Source: an uncultured Clostridia bacterium
GTDB lineage: Bacteria > Bacillota > Clostridia > HGM11514
Assembly (NCBI GenBank): GCA_934464705.1
Contig: CAKSKB010000005.1
Span: 1 to 64,000 of the forward strand
Direction of reading: 5' to 3'
Length of the DNA: 64,000 bases
Below the pieces are notes generated by a model that saw nothing but the letters and a program-made list of their open reading frames with translations, ran no database searches and was not told where the DNA came from. Both the position numbers and the translations under genes were made by a program. Shown here piece after piece: positions 17,570 through 26,344 of the stretch. Position 1 is the first letter of the stretch. Each line of letters begins with the position of its first letter.

Positions 17570-18436
17570 CTAATTTTTACGGTTTAATAAACCGTTTGCG
17601 AAATTTATGAAAAATTCGCTTTCGGGTACTCCCGAAAGAGAATTGTTTGCCTCGTCCGTATATTCTTTTGACATTTCCTCCGCGCGTTTAAGCCCGAATA
17701 CGGTAACATATGTGCACTTGCCGGAATCGGCGTCACTGCCCGTAGCTTTCCCGAGTTCGGAGGAATTTCCGACAACATCCAGAATATCATCCTGCACCTG
17801 AAACGCAAGCCCCAGATACAGACCGAATTTTTTGAATTTTTCGAGTATTTCATTGCTTGCACCGGCAGCTGCAGCGCCGCACAAAAGGCTTTCGGTTATA
17901 AGCGCCGAAGTCTTGTTTTCGTGCAGAAACCTAAGCGTTTCGGCGGAAATTTCGGTGTTTTCGGACTCAATATCCACCACCTGACCGCCAATCATGCCGT
18001 CCGCCCCTGAAAACTCCGCCATGTATTTTATAACATTTATAAGCCTCTCCGGTGCAATTTCGGCTTTTGCAGCCGTCTTAAAAGCATAAAGCGAAAGAGC
18101 GTCCCCCGAAAGAATCGCCATAGCCTCTCCGTAGACCTTATGGTTTGTCAGCCTTCCCCTCCGGTAATCATCGTTATCCATTGAAGGGAGATCGTCGTGA
18201 ATAAGCGAAAATGTATGAATCATCTCAATTCCGCACGCAATCGGAAGAACCTTTTCGGGGGCTTCCCCCAGGGCGTCCGCTGCGGCAAGGCACAGAACCG
18301 GTCTTAGGCGTTTTCCTCCGGCGAGAAGCGAATAACGCATGGACTCAAAAACCGTTTTCTGCGGAACGGCCGTTTCCGGAATAGCTTTTTTAAGATATTC
18401 CTCAACCATATTTCTGTATTCTTCAAGCGTTTTCAT
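17570..18436 (-). CDS. ispA: Polyprenyl (farnesyl/geranylgeranyl) diphosphate synthase
   Basis: This enzyme adds isopentenyl diphosphate units to make short-chain prenyl diphosphates. The 288-residue protein has both aspartate-rich motifs, DDLPSMDNDD (about 78-87) and DDILD (about 217-221), and the preceding GGKRLRP and HDDLP context. The second of two tandem ATGs (18436) is better spaced from the GGGGGTGG site; the gene overlaps the xseB end by 14 bp. The product chain length cannot be read with certainty. Together with dxs it supplies isoprenoids. Confidence 0.96.
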   Translation of the reverse strand: MKTLEEYRNMVEEYLKKAIPETAVPQKTVFESMRYSLLAGGKRLRPVLCLAAADALGEAPEKVLPIACGIEMIHTFSLIHDDLPSMDNDDYRRGRLTNHKVYGEAMAILSGDALSLYAFKTAAKAEIAPERLINVIKYMAEFSGADGMIGGQVVDIESENTEISAETLRFLHENKTSALITESLLCGAAAAGASNEILEKFKKFGLYLGLAFQVQDDILDVVGNSSELGKATGSDADSGKCTYVTVFGLKRAEEMSKEYTDEANNSLSGVPESEFFINFANGLLNRKN

Positions 18437-18659
18437 CATCCACCCCCGAAAAAGCCTTTGCCGTCATTTTACCGTCCTCAAACTTCAAAAGTCCGATTTT
18501 CTGCCGGGCTTCGTCAAGAAGTTTTGTGCAAAGCCTTGTAAGCTCCACTCCTCTTTCAAAAAGCTTCAGCGACTTATCAAGCTCTTCATTTCCCGATTCA
18601 AGCTGAGCCGTAATTTTTTCAAGTTCTGCCATAGCCTGTTCAAATGTCAGATTTTCCAT
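18423..18659 (-). CDS. xseB: Exodeoxyribonuclease VII small subunit
   Basis: XseB is the small subunit of the single-strand DNA exonuclease VII. The 78-residue protein is a two-helix hairpin with the family pattern NLTFEQAMAELEKI, LESGNEELDKSL and FERGVEL. The ATG at 18659 is chosen because the family begins at this point and GAGGT lies about ten bases upstream. It overlaps the xseA end by 13 bp and the ispA start by 14 bp, which implies translational coupling. Confidence 0.95.
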   Translation of the reverse strand: MENLTFEQAMAELEKITAQLESGNEELDKSLKLFERGVELTRLCTKLLDEARQKIGLLKFEDGKMTAKAFSGVDDENA

Positions 18660-19849
18660 AATTTTTTTACCTCGCAAACTGCGCCGCCGTCAGGAAATAC
18701 GGCGGAAATCTCGTCCCCTGTATCAATACTATTCACCGATTTAACGATTTTTTCATCTTTTTTTACTACCGAAAAACCTCTGTTCATGGTTGCAAGAGGG
18801 CTGAGGGCGTCAAGCTTTGAAGCCGCCGCCGACAGTCTTTCGCTGTCCTTTGAAGCCAAAGCGTTCATTGCCGCAAAAAGCCTTACCGAAAGCGAATCAA
18901 GCGACATTTCGCGCCTGTCGGTAATGTCCGACTCCCTTTTATAAACAGAACGGTTTTTTATGGAATCCAAAGCAAGCTGTTTTTTCTTAACCGCTGCCTG
19001 TGCGGCATTTATAAGCCTCAAACCGAAACCCGAAAGCTTTTGCAGAAGTTCCGAAGTATCCGGCACCGCAAGCTCTGCCGCCGCCGACGGAGTAGGCGCA
19101 CGAAGATCGGAAACAAAATCGATAATCGTAAAATCCGTTTCATGCCCGACCGCCGAAATAAGCGGAATACGGCACTGTGCCGCCGCTCTTGCGACAATCT
19201 CGGTATTAAATGCCCACAAATCCTCAATTGAACCGCCGCCCCTGCCGACGATTAAAACATCAGCCCAGCCGGAACGGTCAAAATACCGTATGGCGTTTGC
19301 TATATCCTCAGGTGCGCCGTCCCCCTGCACAAGCACCGGGTAAATATAAATATCCGCAAGCCTGTACCGTCTTTTAATAATATTTATTATATCCCGTACC
19401 GCCGCCCCTGTGGGTGATGTAACAACGCCTATTTTCAATGGAAACGCCGGTATCGGCTTTTTCCTTTCTTCATCGAAAAGACCCTCTGCCGAAAGCTTAG
19501 CCTTCAGCTGTTCGTACGCCGCAAAAAGCGCTCCCACGCCGTCGGGCTGCATGAAATCGGCATAAAGCTGATACTGCCCGTCACGCTCATAAACACCTAT
19601 GCGGCCGGTTATTATAACCTTCTGCCCGCTCTCGGGCATAAATTTAAGCGTCTGCGCCGCAGAGCGGAACATAACACAGCGGATAACCGCTGCCTCGTCC
19701 TTAAGCGCAAAATACATATGCCCCGAATAATGAGCCTTAAAATTTGAAATTTCACCCTTTACGGTAACCCTGAAAAGAAGGTTATCCTGCTCAATTATAC
19801 CTTTAATATATCTGTTAAGCTGCGAAACGGTAAGCGTAACATCATTCAT
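18647..19849 (-). CDS. xseA: Exodeoxyribonuclease VII large subunit
   Basis: XseA is the catalytic subunit of exonuclease VII. The 400-residue protein has an N-terminal OB-fold (about 3-98), the catalytic core with GVVTSPTGAAVRDI, GRGGGSIEDLWAFN and DLRAPTPSAAAE, and a C-terminal coiled-coil region. It starts with an ATG overlapping the nusB stop region by eight bases. Length and order are normal. Confidence 0.97.
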   Translation of the reverse strand: MNDVTLTVSQLNRYIKGIIEQDNLLFRVTVKGEISNFKAHYSGHMYFALKDEAAVIRCVMFRSAAQTLKFMPESGQKVIITGRIGVYERDGQYQLYADFMQPDGVGALFAAYEQLKAKLSAEGLFDEERKKPIPAFPLKIGVVTSPTGAAVRDIINIIKRRYRLADIYIYPVLVQGDGAPEDIANAIRYFDRSGWADVLIVGRGGGSIEDLWAFNTEIVARAAAQCRIPLISAVGHETDFTIIDFVSDLRAPTPSAAAELAVPDTSELLQKLSGFGLRLINAAQAAVKKKQLALDSIKNRSVYKRESDITDRREMSLDSLSVRLFAAMNALASKDSERLSAAASKLDALSPLATMNRGFSVVKKDEKIVKSVNSIDTGDEISAVFPDGGAVCEVKKLWKI

Positions 19850-20285
19850 CGTTCAAAATCCCCAAAGACCTCACGGCTCCTGCCAAAATACCGTTTACAA
19901 ACGCACCGGTTGCCTCGCCGTCATATGCCTTTGCAAGTTCAATCGCCTCGTTTATCGAAACCTTTGCCGGAACATCGTCACGGTATTTCATCTCAAACAC
20001 CGCAATGCGCATAACAGCCAGAAGCGTTTTTGAAATTCTGTTTATTTTCCAGCCGTTTGAGTTTGCGGAAATTATACCGTCAATCTCGTCGATGTGCTCC
20101 GAAACCCCGGAAAGGAGTGAGTTTGTGTAATCAATATCGTCATCGCCGAGAGGAATGTAAACATCCTCGTCATCGGGCTGTATATTATGAAAATAGCTTT
20201 CGATAACGGAAGCCGGATCGTCCCCTGTTATGTCCGCCTGATATAAAAATCTGACCGCCGCTTCCCTTGCGTTTTGTCTGCTCAT
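19842..20285 (-). CDS. nusB: Transcription antitermination protein NusB
   Basis: NusB joins NusE (ribosomal protein S10) in antitermination of rRNA transcription. The 147-residue all-helical protein shows SRQNAREAAVRFLYQADI at the start and INEAIELAKAYDGEATGAFVNGIL near the end. It is the first gene of the long minus-strand operon, with AGAGGAAT before the ATG and a strong promoter 39 bp upstream. Confidence 0.96.
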   Translation of the reverse strand: MSRQNAREAAVRFLYQADITGDDPASVIESYFHNIQPDDEDVYIPLGDDDIDYTNSLLSGVSEHIDEIDGIISANSNGWKINRISKTLLAVMRIAVFEMKYRDDVPAKVSINEAIELAKAYDGEATGAFVNGILAGAVRSLGILNDE

Positions 20286-20323
20286 GCCGTATTCCTCTGT
20301 CTTTCTTTAACACTGTAGATGTA

Positions 20324-20352
20324 ATTATAACACATTTTACAATAAAAATCAA
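20324..20352 (-). promoter_or_regulatory. Promoter of the nusB to rseC operon
   Basis: On the minus strand TTGATT and TATAAT are separated by 17 bp, 39 bp upstream of the nusB ATG. No other strong promoter was found before the end of the 10-kb operon, so the OLE RNA probably derives from this transcript. Confidence 0.85.
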
Positions 20353-20360
20353 GATTTATA

Positions 20361-20389
20361 TTGCTTTTATAAATAAAAAATGTTATAAT
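20361..20389 (+). promoter_or_regulatory. Promoter of the esterase gene group
   Basis: TTGCTT and TATAAT are separated by 17 bp, 39 bp before the ATG at 20429. It diverges from the nusB promoter, with only 8 bp between the two -35 boxes. Confidence 0.8.
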
Positions 20390-20428
20390 GATATAGTATA
20401 TATGATAATATAATAAGGAGAAATCTAT

Positions 20429-21160
20429 ATGGCGCATATGGAATTTACGATAAAATCGGGGCAGCTCGGCAAACAGACAAATGTTAACATTCTGCTGCCC
20501 GATTGCCTGAAAAAGGGCAAAAAGCTGCCGGTTTTGTATCTTCTTCACGGACTGAGCGATAACGAAACAGGCTGGATGACGCTTACATCAATCGGCAGAT
20601 ATGCAACAAATGACAGAGAAATGATTACGGTTATGCCGAACGGCGACAGGAGTTTTTACTGCGATATTCCGAATTTCGGCAATTATTTTTCATATATTAC
20701 AAAGGAGCTTCCGGATTATATCGAGGCAATGCTGCCGGCGTCCGACAAAAGAGAAGACCGCTTTATAGCAGGGCTTTCGATGGGCGGCTACGGTGCACTG
20801 AAATCAGCACTTACATATCCGGACCGTTACGCTGCGGCTGCGGCATTTTCTCCCGTTGCGGATGTTCGTGATTTCGGGAAGAACTTCCCCGAAATACAGA
20901 AATCCGTACTTGATCTTCTGCCCGATATCGATTCGCAGGATTTGTTCATGCTTTCGGAAAAATGCGAAAAATCCGCTGTTAAGCCAAAAATCTATCACTG
21001 GTGCGGATTATCCGACTTTATGTACGAAAGAAACCTTGCGTTTTCGCAGCATATGAAGAAACTCGACTTTGACTATACATATTCCGAAACGGAAGGCGCC
21101 CATGAATGGTGCAAATGGGATAAGCAGATAGAAAATGCACTTGAATTTTTCGGACTGTAG
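20429..21160 (+). CDS. Esterase of the FrmB/acetyl-esterase type (alpha/beta hydrolase)
   Basis: The 243-residue protein resembles the esterase D/FrmB/tributyrin-esterase group. It shows the oxyanion region LLHGLSDNETGW, the nucleophile elbow GLSMGGYG (Ser about 118), an acid residue in LSDFMY and the catalytic histidine in EGAHEW (about 224). There is no signal peptide, so it is intracellular. Such enzymes remove acyl groups from small esters or from imported acetylated sugars; the substrate is not known here. AAGGAG lies before the ATG. It is followed by two co-oriented genes after short gaps. Confidence 0.92.
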   Translation: MAHMEFTIKSGQLGKQTNVNILLPDCLKKGKKLPVLYLLHGLSDNETGWMTLTSIGRYATNDREMITVMPNGDRSFYCDIPNFGNYFSYITKELPDYIEAMLPASDKREDRFIAGLSMGGYGALKSALTYPDRYAAAAAFSPVADVRDFGKNFPEIQKSVLDLLPDIDSQDLFMLSEKCEKSAVKPKIYHWCGLSDFMYERNLAFSQHMKKLDFDYTYSETEGAHEWCKWDKQIENALEFFGL

Positions 21161-21171
21161 GAGGAATTTCT

Positions 21172-21747
21172 ATGAGAATATGCGTATACGGAGCATCATC
21201 AAAAGCAATAGACAAGGCTTATATTAAGGCCGGCGAGGAGCTTGGGCGTGAAATAGCCGAAAGAGGACATTCGCTCGTGTTTGGCGGAGGCGCAAACGGG
21301 CTTATGGGAGCGGCGGCAAGGGGCGCAAAAAGCGGCGGAGCAAAAATTTTGGGTGTTGCACCGCGTTTTTTCGATGCGGACGGACATATTTATGCCGAAT
21401 GTGACGAACTTGTAAGAACAGATACTATGCGCCAGAGAAAACAGATTCTTGACGACAGCTCGGACGGTTTTATCGTAACCCCCGGCGGAATAGGAACATT
21501 TGAAGAATTTTTTGAAATGTTTACCCTTCGTCAGCTCGGGCAGAGCGCAAAACCGATTGCGGTGCTCAACACGATGGGTTACTATGACAGCATGCAGCAG
21601 ATGATTGAAAATGCGGTTTCGCAGAAATTTATGAACGAAAAATCTCTTGAATTTTACAAAATGTGCGATACGCCGTCGGCTGCGCTTGACTATGTTGAAA
21701 ACTACACTGCCGAATTCACAAAACTCGGCGACTATAAAGAAATATAA
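21172..21747 (+). CDS. LOG-family (TIGR00730) Rossmann-fold protein
   Basis: The 191-residue protein carries GGGANGLMGAAARGA and PGGIGTFEEF, the nucleotide-binding signature of the lysine-decarboxylase-like or LOG family. Many members are phosphoribohydrolases that release free base from nucleoside monophosphates, as in cytokinin activation, so the older decarboxylase label should not be trusted. GGAGGA precedes the ATG. The gene is 11 bp after the esterase and 11 bp before the exonuclease gene. Confidence 0.93.
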   Translation: MRICVYGASSKAIDKAYIKAGEELGREIAERGHSLVFGGGANGLMGAAARGAKSGGAKILGVAPRFFDADGHIYAECDELVRTDTMRQRKQILDDSSDGFIVTPGGIGTFEEFFEMFTLRQLGQSAKPIAVLNTMGYYDSMQQMIENAVSQKFMNEKSLEFYKMCDTPSAALDYVENYTAEFTKLGDYKEI

Positions 21748-21758
21748 AGGACAAAACT

Positions 21759-22508
21759 ATGAAACTTATATCATGGAATGTAAACGGTCTGCGTGCCTGC
21801 GTCGGGAAAGGCTTTGCGGAGGTTTTTTCGGAATTTGACGCAGATATTTTCTGCGTTCAGGAAACGAAACTTCAGGAAGGTCAGATTGATTTTGCCCCCG
21901 AAGGGTACGAGGCTTTCTGGAATTACGCGGAAAAGAAGGGATATTCGGGTACGGCTGTTTTTACAAAGCGGCATCCGCTCTCGGTAAAATACGGAATGGG
22001 CATACCGGAGCACGACCGCGAGGGACGGGTCATAACCCTTGAATTTGAAGACTTTTTCTTCGTGACGGTCTACACACCCAATTCTCAGAGTGAACTTGCA
22101 AGGCTTTCGTACCGCATGAAGTGGGAAGACGATTTCAGAGCATATCTTAAATCGCTCGGGAAGCCCGTGGTTTTCGCCGGCGACTTAAATGTTGCACATG
22201 AGGAAATCGATATAAAAAATCCTAAATCCAACCGCAGAAACGCCGGTTTTACCGATGAAGAGCGTGAAAAGATGACCGTTCTTTTAAATGACGGCTTCAC
22301 CGACACCTACAGATACCTTTTTCCGGAAAAAGAAGGCGTTTACTCATGGTGGTCGTACCGCTTCAACGCACGCAAAAACAACGCCGGGTGGAGAATTGAC
22401 TACTTTATTGTGTCGGATGAACTGAAGGATAAAATTCTCAGTGCGGATATACATACCGGGATAATGGGTTCGGACCACTGCCCAGTTGAACTTACGATAG
22501 ATTTATAA
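21759..22508 (+). CDS. xth: Exodeoxyribonuclease III
   Basis: This AP endonuclease and 3' exonuclease acts in base excision repair. The 249-residue protein has the endonuclease/exonuclease/phosphatase fold with SWNVNGLRA, QETKLQE, the active-site GDLNVAHEEIDI, RIDYF and the C-terminal GSDHCPV. The order and length match bacterial ExoA/XthA. A possible ribosome binding site AAAGGA lies before the ATG. Confidence 0.96.
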   Translation: MKLISWNVNGLRACVGKGFAEVFSEFDADIFCVQETKLQEGQIDFAPEGYEAFWNYAEKKGYSGTAVFTKRHPLSVKYGMGIPEHDREGRVITLEFEDFFFVTVYTPNSQSELARLSYRMKWEDDFRAYLKSLGKPVVFAGDLNVAHEEIDIKNPKSNRRNAGFTDEEREKMTVLLNDGFTDTYRYLFPEKEGVYSWWSYRFNARKNNAGWRIDYFIVSDELKDKILSADIHTGIMGSDHCPVELTIDL

Positions 22509-22539
22509 AAATGTGCTTTGGGAAGGCAGCAGATATATA

Positions 22540-24873
22540 ATGGAAAAGAACACAATACTGATTGCAGATGATTCAAATCTGAACAGGGAGATCCTTACCG
22601 ATATTCTCGGCGACAGGTATAACTTTGTTTACGCCGAAAACGGAGTTGAACTGATTGAATTTCTTAATGGAGACGAAGATGCCGACCTTATAATTCTTGA
22701 CATAAATATGCCGCAGATGGACGGGTTTGAGGTGCTTCGTATTATGAATAACCGGCGCTGGATTGAAGAAATTCCGGTAATCGTAATATCTGCGGAAAAC
22801 GATTCCCGTTTCGTGCAAAAGGCATATGAACTCGGCGCAACAGATTATATTACAAGGCCGTTTCACACCTCCGCCGTACAGCACAAAACCGAAAACACGC
22901 TTATGCTCTATTCAAGGCAGAAACGACTTGTTCAGCTTGTCGAAGACCAGGTGTATGAGCGTGAAAAAATCAACAACGCAATGATTAATATTCTTAGCCA
23001 TGTAATCGAAACAAGGAACAGCGAATCAGGCACACATATACTCAATCTGCGCACAATCACGGCAATGCTTCTTCATCACCTTGTAAAAATAACCGACCGC
23101 TATCCGCTGACAGAAAACAATATTTCATTAATTTCCACATTGTCGGCGCTGCACGATATAGGCAAAATTACCATTCCGAAAAAGATACTCAATAAGCCCG
23201 GCAAGCTTACGGACGAAGAATGGGAGGTCATGAAGTCCCATACCGTAAGAGGCGATGAACTTCTGCAAGCCGCACCTATCGCCGGAAACGAACAGCTTAT
23301 GCTTGTTGCGCATTCAATCTGCCGCTGGCATCACGAAAGATGGGACGGCAACGGCTATCCGGACGGTCTTCGCGGAGATGATATCCCGATCAGCGCACAG
23401 GCGGTTTCGATTGCCGATGTTTACGATGCCCTCACGAGCGAAAGGTGCTATAAAATGGCATATTCTCACGAGGAAGCAATAAACATGATTTTGAACGGAG
23501 AATGCGGCACATTCAACCCGATACTCCTGCAATGCCTTACCGATATCGGGGACAAGCTTAAAAACAACCTCAGCTCCTCACCTTCCGTGTACGAATACGA
23601 AACGGAGGCTCATCGGCTTGCCGGAGAAATGCTCAGCAACAAATCTCTGCCGCTTGATGACCGCTCAAGAAGACTTCTTTCAAACGAGCGTACAAAACGC
23701 TGCGGCGGAATACAGTTTGAATACGATAAACTTCTCGGTAAAATAACATATATCGACAGGTATACGGAAGGCTTACCGGAACCAAAGATGTTCTACCTTG
23801 CGGACGGAGATAACATAAACCTTCTTAATAAACATGACTGGAACGAGCTTAAGGAACGCCTGAACAAAACCACTCCGGCAAATCCCGAAATCGTAATGAC
23901 TGTCAACATACCGGTAAACGGAAAATACCGTTGGCATCGCCTGACCGCAAGAACAGTATGGCCTCAGCTGGGCGGAGAATATATAAGCGCCCTCGGGCAA
24001 TTTACGGATATACACGATGAAATTACCGAAAAAGGTATCGAATCGCTTATGCCGGGCGGAGAAGTTACTGCAGCCGCAATCAAACTGCTCAAAAGAATTT
24101 TCGGAACGGTTCGTCTTGTAAATCCGCATAATTCAGCGGTTTTTGAGATTACCCCGGACGGAAAACTAATCGAAACACCTCAGTGCTGCTATGAACTGTG
24201 GGGCAGAAGCAACTGCTGCGAAAACTGCTCGTCGCTTCGTGCACTGAAACAAAAGAACTGGATCGGAAAGCTTGAAATATCGGGCGGTAAAATTTATTCG
24301 GTTCTTTCAAAATATATAAAGATAAAAGACCGGGACTGTGTGCTTGAAATCGCCTTCTGCATGGACGAAGATTCAGACAGCCGCACAAATCTCCCGGCAT
24401 CCGAAAGGACAAATCTTCTGCTGCTCAATTTTTACCGGGACGCTCTTACAAATGCTTATTCGAGAATGTATCTTGAGGACTTCATGCCCAATCTTGAAAA
24501 TTCAGACGGAGTTGCGGTAATAGATGCCGACAACTTTAAGCAGATTAACGATACATACGGTCACCAGATCGGCGATATCGCACTTAAGTATATTGCCGAA
24601 ACAATTCACGGCTGTATAACCGAAAACGATACGCTTATCCGCTACGGCGGTGATGAATTTCTGCTGATTTTTTCAAAAATAAGCGAAACCGAGTTTTATA
24701 AAAAGCTTAAATATATAGAAGAAAAAATTCAAGACTCCGTACTGAAAGACTGCGGCGGACTTCACCTCACAGTCAGCATCGGCGGTGCATACAGGGTCAG
24801 ACCGCTCCAGGAAGCAATCGCTCATGCGGACAAAGAAATGTATGCAAATAAAACAAAAGGTGGAAACACATAA
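22540..24873 (+). CDS. Response regulator with HD-GYP and GGDEF domains (bifunctional c-di-GMP protein)
   Basis: The 777-residue protein starts with a receiver domain (about 5-122) with phosphoacceptor Asp in LIILDINMPQMDG. An HD-GYP phosphodiesterase domain follows (about 145-340). It has an intact HDIGK (about 204) and the GYP motif in HERWDGNGYPDGL (about 268-280). The middle region (about 390-600) looks PAS-like and holds a cysteine-rich patch, CCYELWGRSNCCENC (about 548-562), seen in sensory domains of Clostridial GGDEF proteins. The C-terminal GGDEF domain (about 630-775) has the active motif YGGDEF. No RxxD inhibitory site was seen before it. Both synthesis and breakdown of c-di-GMP are therefore possible in one chain. 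The start is the ATG at 22540; a GTG at 22513 lacks a site. No histidine kinase is adjacent. Confidence 0.94.
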   Translation: MEKNTILIADDSNLNREILTDILGDRYNFVYAENGVELIEFLNGDEDADLIILDINMPQMDGFEVLRIMNNRRWIEEIPVIVISAENDSRFVQKAYELGATDYITRPFHTSAVQHKTENTLMLYSRQKRLVQLVEDQVYEREKINNAMINILSHVIETRNSESGTHILNLRTITAMLLHHLVKITDRYPLTENNISLISTLSALHDIGKITIPKKILNKPGKLTDEEWEVMKSHTVRGDELLQAAPIAGNEQLMLVAHSICRWHHERWDGNGYPDGLRGDDIPISAQAVSIADVYDALTSERCYKMAYSHEEAINMILNGECGTFNPILLQCLTDIGDKLKNNLSSSPSVYEYETEAHRLAGEMLSNKSLPLDDRSRRLLSNERTKRCGGIQFEYDKLLGKITYIDRYTEGLPEPKMFYLADGDNINLLNKHDWNELKERLNKTTPANPEIVMTVNIPVNGKYRWHRLTARTVWPQLGGEYISALGQFTDIHDEITEKGIESLMPGGEVTAAAIKLLKRIFGTVRLVNPHNSAVFEITPDGKLIETPQCCYELWGRSNCCENCSSLRALKQKNWIGKLEISGGKIYSVLSKYIKIKDRDCVLEIAFCMDEDSDSRTNLPASERTNLLLLNFYRDALTNAYSRMYLEDFMPNLENSDGVAVIDADNFKQINDTYGHQIGDIALKYIAETIHGCITENDTLIRYGGDEFLLIFSKISETEFYKKLKYIEEKIQDSVLKDCGGLHLTVSIGGAYRVRPLQEAIAHADKEMYANKTKGGNT

Positions 24874-24901
24874 AAAAGTTTAATTTTTTGAATAAAAGGG
24901 C

Positions 24902-24930
24902 TTGACAAACAGAGGAAACTGTGGTATACT
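24902..24930 (+). promoter_or_regulatory. Promoter of the tRNA cluster
   Basis: TTGACA and TATACT are separated by 17 bp, about 96 bp before tRNA-His. It drives three tRNA genes that end at a strong terminator. Confidence 0.85.
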
Positions 24931-25026
24931 GTTTTAGTCGGTTAAGTGAACGCTTGGCATAAACTGTAAAGTCGTCGGTACTTATCGGTGGTTTGTGAAA
25001 ATCATTAATCCGGACACGCTTGTATG

Positions 25027-25103
<77 letters not shown>

Positions 25104-25117
25104 TTATTTTTATATGA

Positions 25118-25191
25118 TGGGATGTCGCCAAGTTGGTTAAGGCACAGGACTTTGACTCCTGCATTCGTGGGTTCAAATCCCGCCATCCCAG
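25118..25191 (+). tRNA. tRNA-Gln (anticodon TTG)
   Basis: The acceptor TGGGATG pairs with CATCCCA. The anticodon loop is CTTTGAC, giving TTG. The T-arm is GTGGGTTCAAATCCCGC. CCA is not encoded. Confidence 0.96.
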
Positions 25192-25216
25192 TTTCCTTTT
25201 CCCTTTAATTAAATAC

Positions 25217-25289
25217 GGTTCATTAGCTCAGATGGCAGAGCACTTGACTTTTAATCAAGGTGTCCCGGGTTCGACTCCCGGATGAATCA
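25217..25289 (+). tRNA. tRNA-Lys (anticodon TTT)
   Basis: The acceptor GGTTCAT pairs with ATGAATC with one G-T pair. The anticodon loop is ACTTTTAAT, giving TTT. The T-arm holds GGTTCGACTCC. CCA is not encoded. Confidence 0.96.
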
Positions 25290-25291
25290 CT

Positions 25292-25321
25292 GAAAAAAGC
25301 ACACTTGCGTGTGCTTTTTTC
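25292..25321 (+). terminator. Terminator of the tRNA cluster
   Basis: GAAAAAAGCACAC and GTGTGCTTTTTTC form a 13-bp stem with loop TTGC directly after tRNA-Lys. Confidence 0.92.
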
Positions 25322-25340
25322 AATATGTTTTCCAAAACGG

Positions 25341-25369
25341 TTGACAATTTCACGAATTTATGTTAAAAT
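25341..25369 (+). promoter_or_regulatory. Promoter of yajC
   Basis: TTGACA and TAAAAT are separated by 17 bp. An upstream in-frame start at 25360 lies inside this promoter, which supports the ATG at 25411 as the true yajC start. Confidence 0.82.
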
Positions 25370-25410
25370 ACTTGAATAGCAGTTTAATTTATCCTGAAAG
25401 GACGATTATT

Positions 25411-25860
25411 ATGAAAAAATTATTCGGTTTACTTACTGCGCTCGGTGCGGTGCTTTCAAGCACTGTTGTTTTTGCGGACGGCAGCCGGCCGGACGGAACA
25501 CAAGGCATGCTTGTAAGCTTTCTTCCGTTCATTGTTCTTATTGCGGCTTTCTATTTTATTCTTATAAGACCGCAGAAGAAAAAGGAAAAGGAAACAAGAA
25601 ATATGCTCAACTCTCTGGCAGTCGGCGATGAAATAGTTACCATCGGCGGCGTGCACGGCAAGGTTGTTAAGGTTAAAGAAGAAACCGTTACAATCGAAAC
25701 CGGCAGCGACAGGGTGAAAATCGTGTTTGAAAGAGGCGCTGTAAGCCGTATAACAAAGAAAAACGAAAAGGCGGCCAAAGCTGAAGAAAAGGCAGAAACC
25801 ACAAGCGCAAACGAAGAACTCGCCAAGGAAAAAGAGGAAATTAAAAAGGAAGATAAATAA
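25411..25860 (+). CDS. yajC: Preprotein translocase subunit YajC
   Basis: YajC is the small membrane partner of SecDF in protein export. The 149-residue protein has an N-terminal signal-like segment (about 1-22), a second membrane segment (about 34-53) followed by the hallmark RPQKKKEKE, and a soluble domain with VGDEIVTIGGVHGKV. The C-terminal tail is highly charged (Lys/Glu-rich). Its charge pattern suggests a cytoplasmic tail. secD and secF follow 1 kb downstream, with two other genes and a terminator in between. Confidence 0.95.
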   Translation: MKKLFGLLTALGAVLSSTVVFADGSRPDGTQGMLVSFLPFIVLIAAFYFILIRPQKKKEKETRNMLNSLAVGDEIVTIGGVHGKVVKVKEETVTIETGSDRVKIVFERGAVSRITKKNEKAAKAEEKAETTSANEELAKEKEEIKKEDK

Positions 25861-25869
25861 TTCCGTACT

Positions 25870-25915
25870 AAAATCCCCTTCCGTGTAATAATTATTACAT
25901 GGGAGGGGATTTTTT
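25870..25915 (+). terminator. Long hairpin with T-run overlapping the next ribosome binding site
   Basis: About 20 bp of stem (25870-25890 with 25893-25913, including G-T pairs) ends in six T residues immediately before the ATG at 25916. The ribosome binding site GGGAGGGG (25901-25908) lies in the 3' arm. The structure can act both as the yajC terminator and as a block on translation of the next gene. Confidence 0.8.
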
Positions 25916-26305
25916 ATGAATAACGAATCGGAAATGAACGGTAAATTCGGCGTCGGCGCAGTTTTTACAAGCGTGCTTTTAGGGCTTGCATTAACGCTTA
26001 TATTATTCTTTATAACAGCTGCTTTGATTTGCTTTACGCCGCTCGGCAGCAGTTTTTCGGAAATTGCGGTCCTTGTCGGGACGGTTCTGGGAATCTTTGT
26101 GAGCGGTTTTTTAAGCGGCGCCAAAAGGAAATCCTCCGGCTGGCTTTGGGGCGGCATCACAGGGCTTATTTATGCACTGATTATGTTCGGTGCCTCCGCA
26201 TTACACGGAAACGCAAGTATTACAAAACTTTTGATTTCAGCGGCAGCGGCGTTTGTATGCGGCGCAGCAGGCGGAATTTTAGGCATAAATATTATTAAAA
26301 AATAA
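25916..26305 (+). CDS. TIGR04086-type membrane protein
   Basis: This 129-residue protein has four hydrophobic segments (about 16-40, 46-65, 73-93 and 102-125) and the glycine-rich pattern of TIGR04086, a family often found next to yajC in Clostridia. Its function is unknown. Its ribosome binding site is buried in the hairpin at 25870-25915. The ATG at 25916 lies seven bases after GGGAGGGG. Confidence 0.85.
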   Translation: MNNESEMNGKFGVGAVFTSVLLGLALTLILFFITAALICFTPLGSSFSEIAVLVGTVLGIFVSGFLSGAKRKSSGWLWGGITGLIYALIMFGASALHGNASITKLLISAAAAFVCGAAGGILGINIIKK

Positions 26306-26344
26306 AATTTCGTAAAATTTTTTAACAAATTTGTAAAAAAGGTC

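Noticed and set aside
17051..17610. Several open frames of 60-130 codons in the ispA-oapA gap on both strands
   Set aside because: They lie in the structured OLE RNA segment, have no ribosome binding site and no recognisable protein pattern.
20282..20548. An 88-codon frame upstream of nusB on the minus strand
   Set aside because: It runs through the nusB promoter and over the start of the divergent esterase gene; the Ile/Tyr-rich sequence reflects AT-rich promoter DNA.
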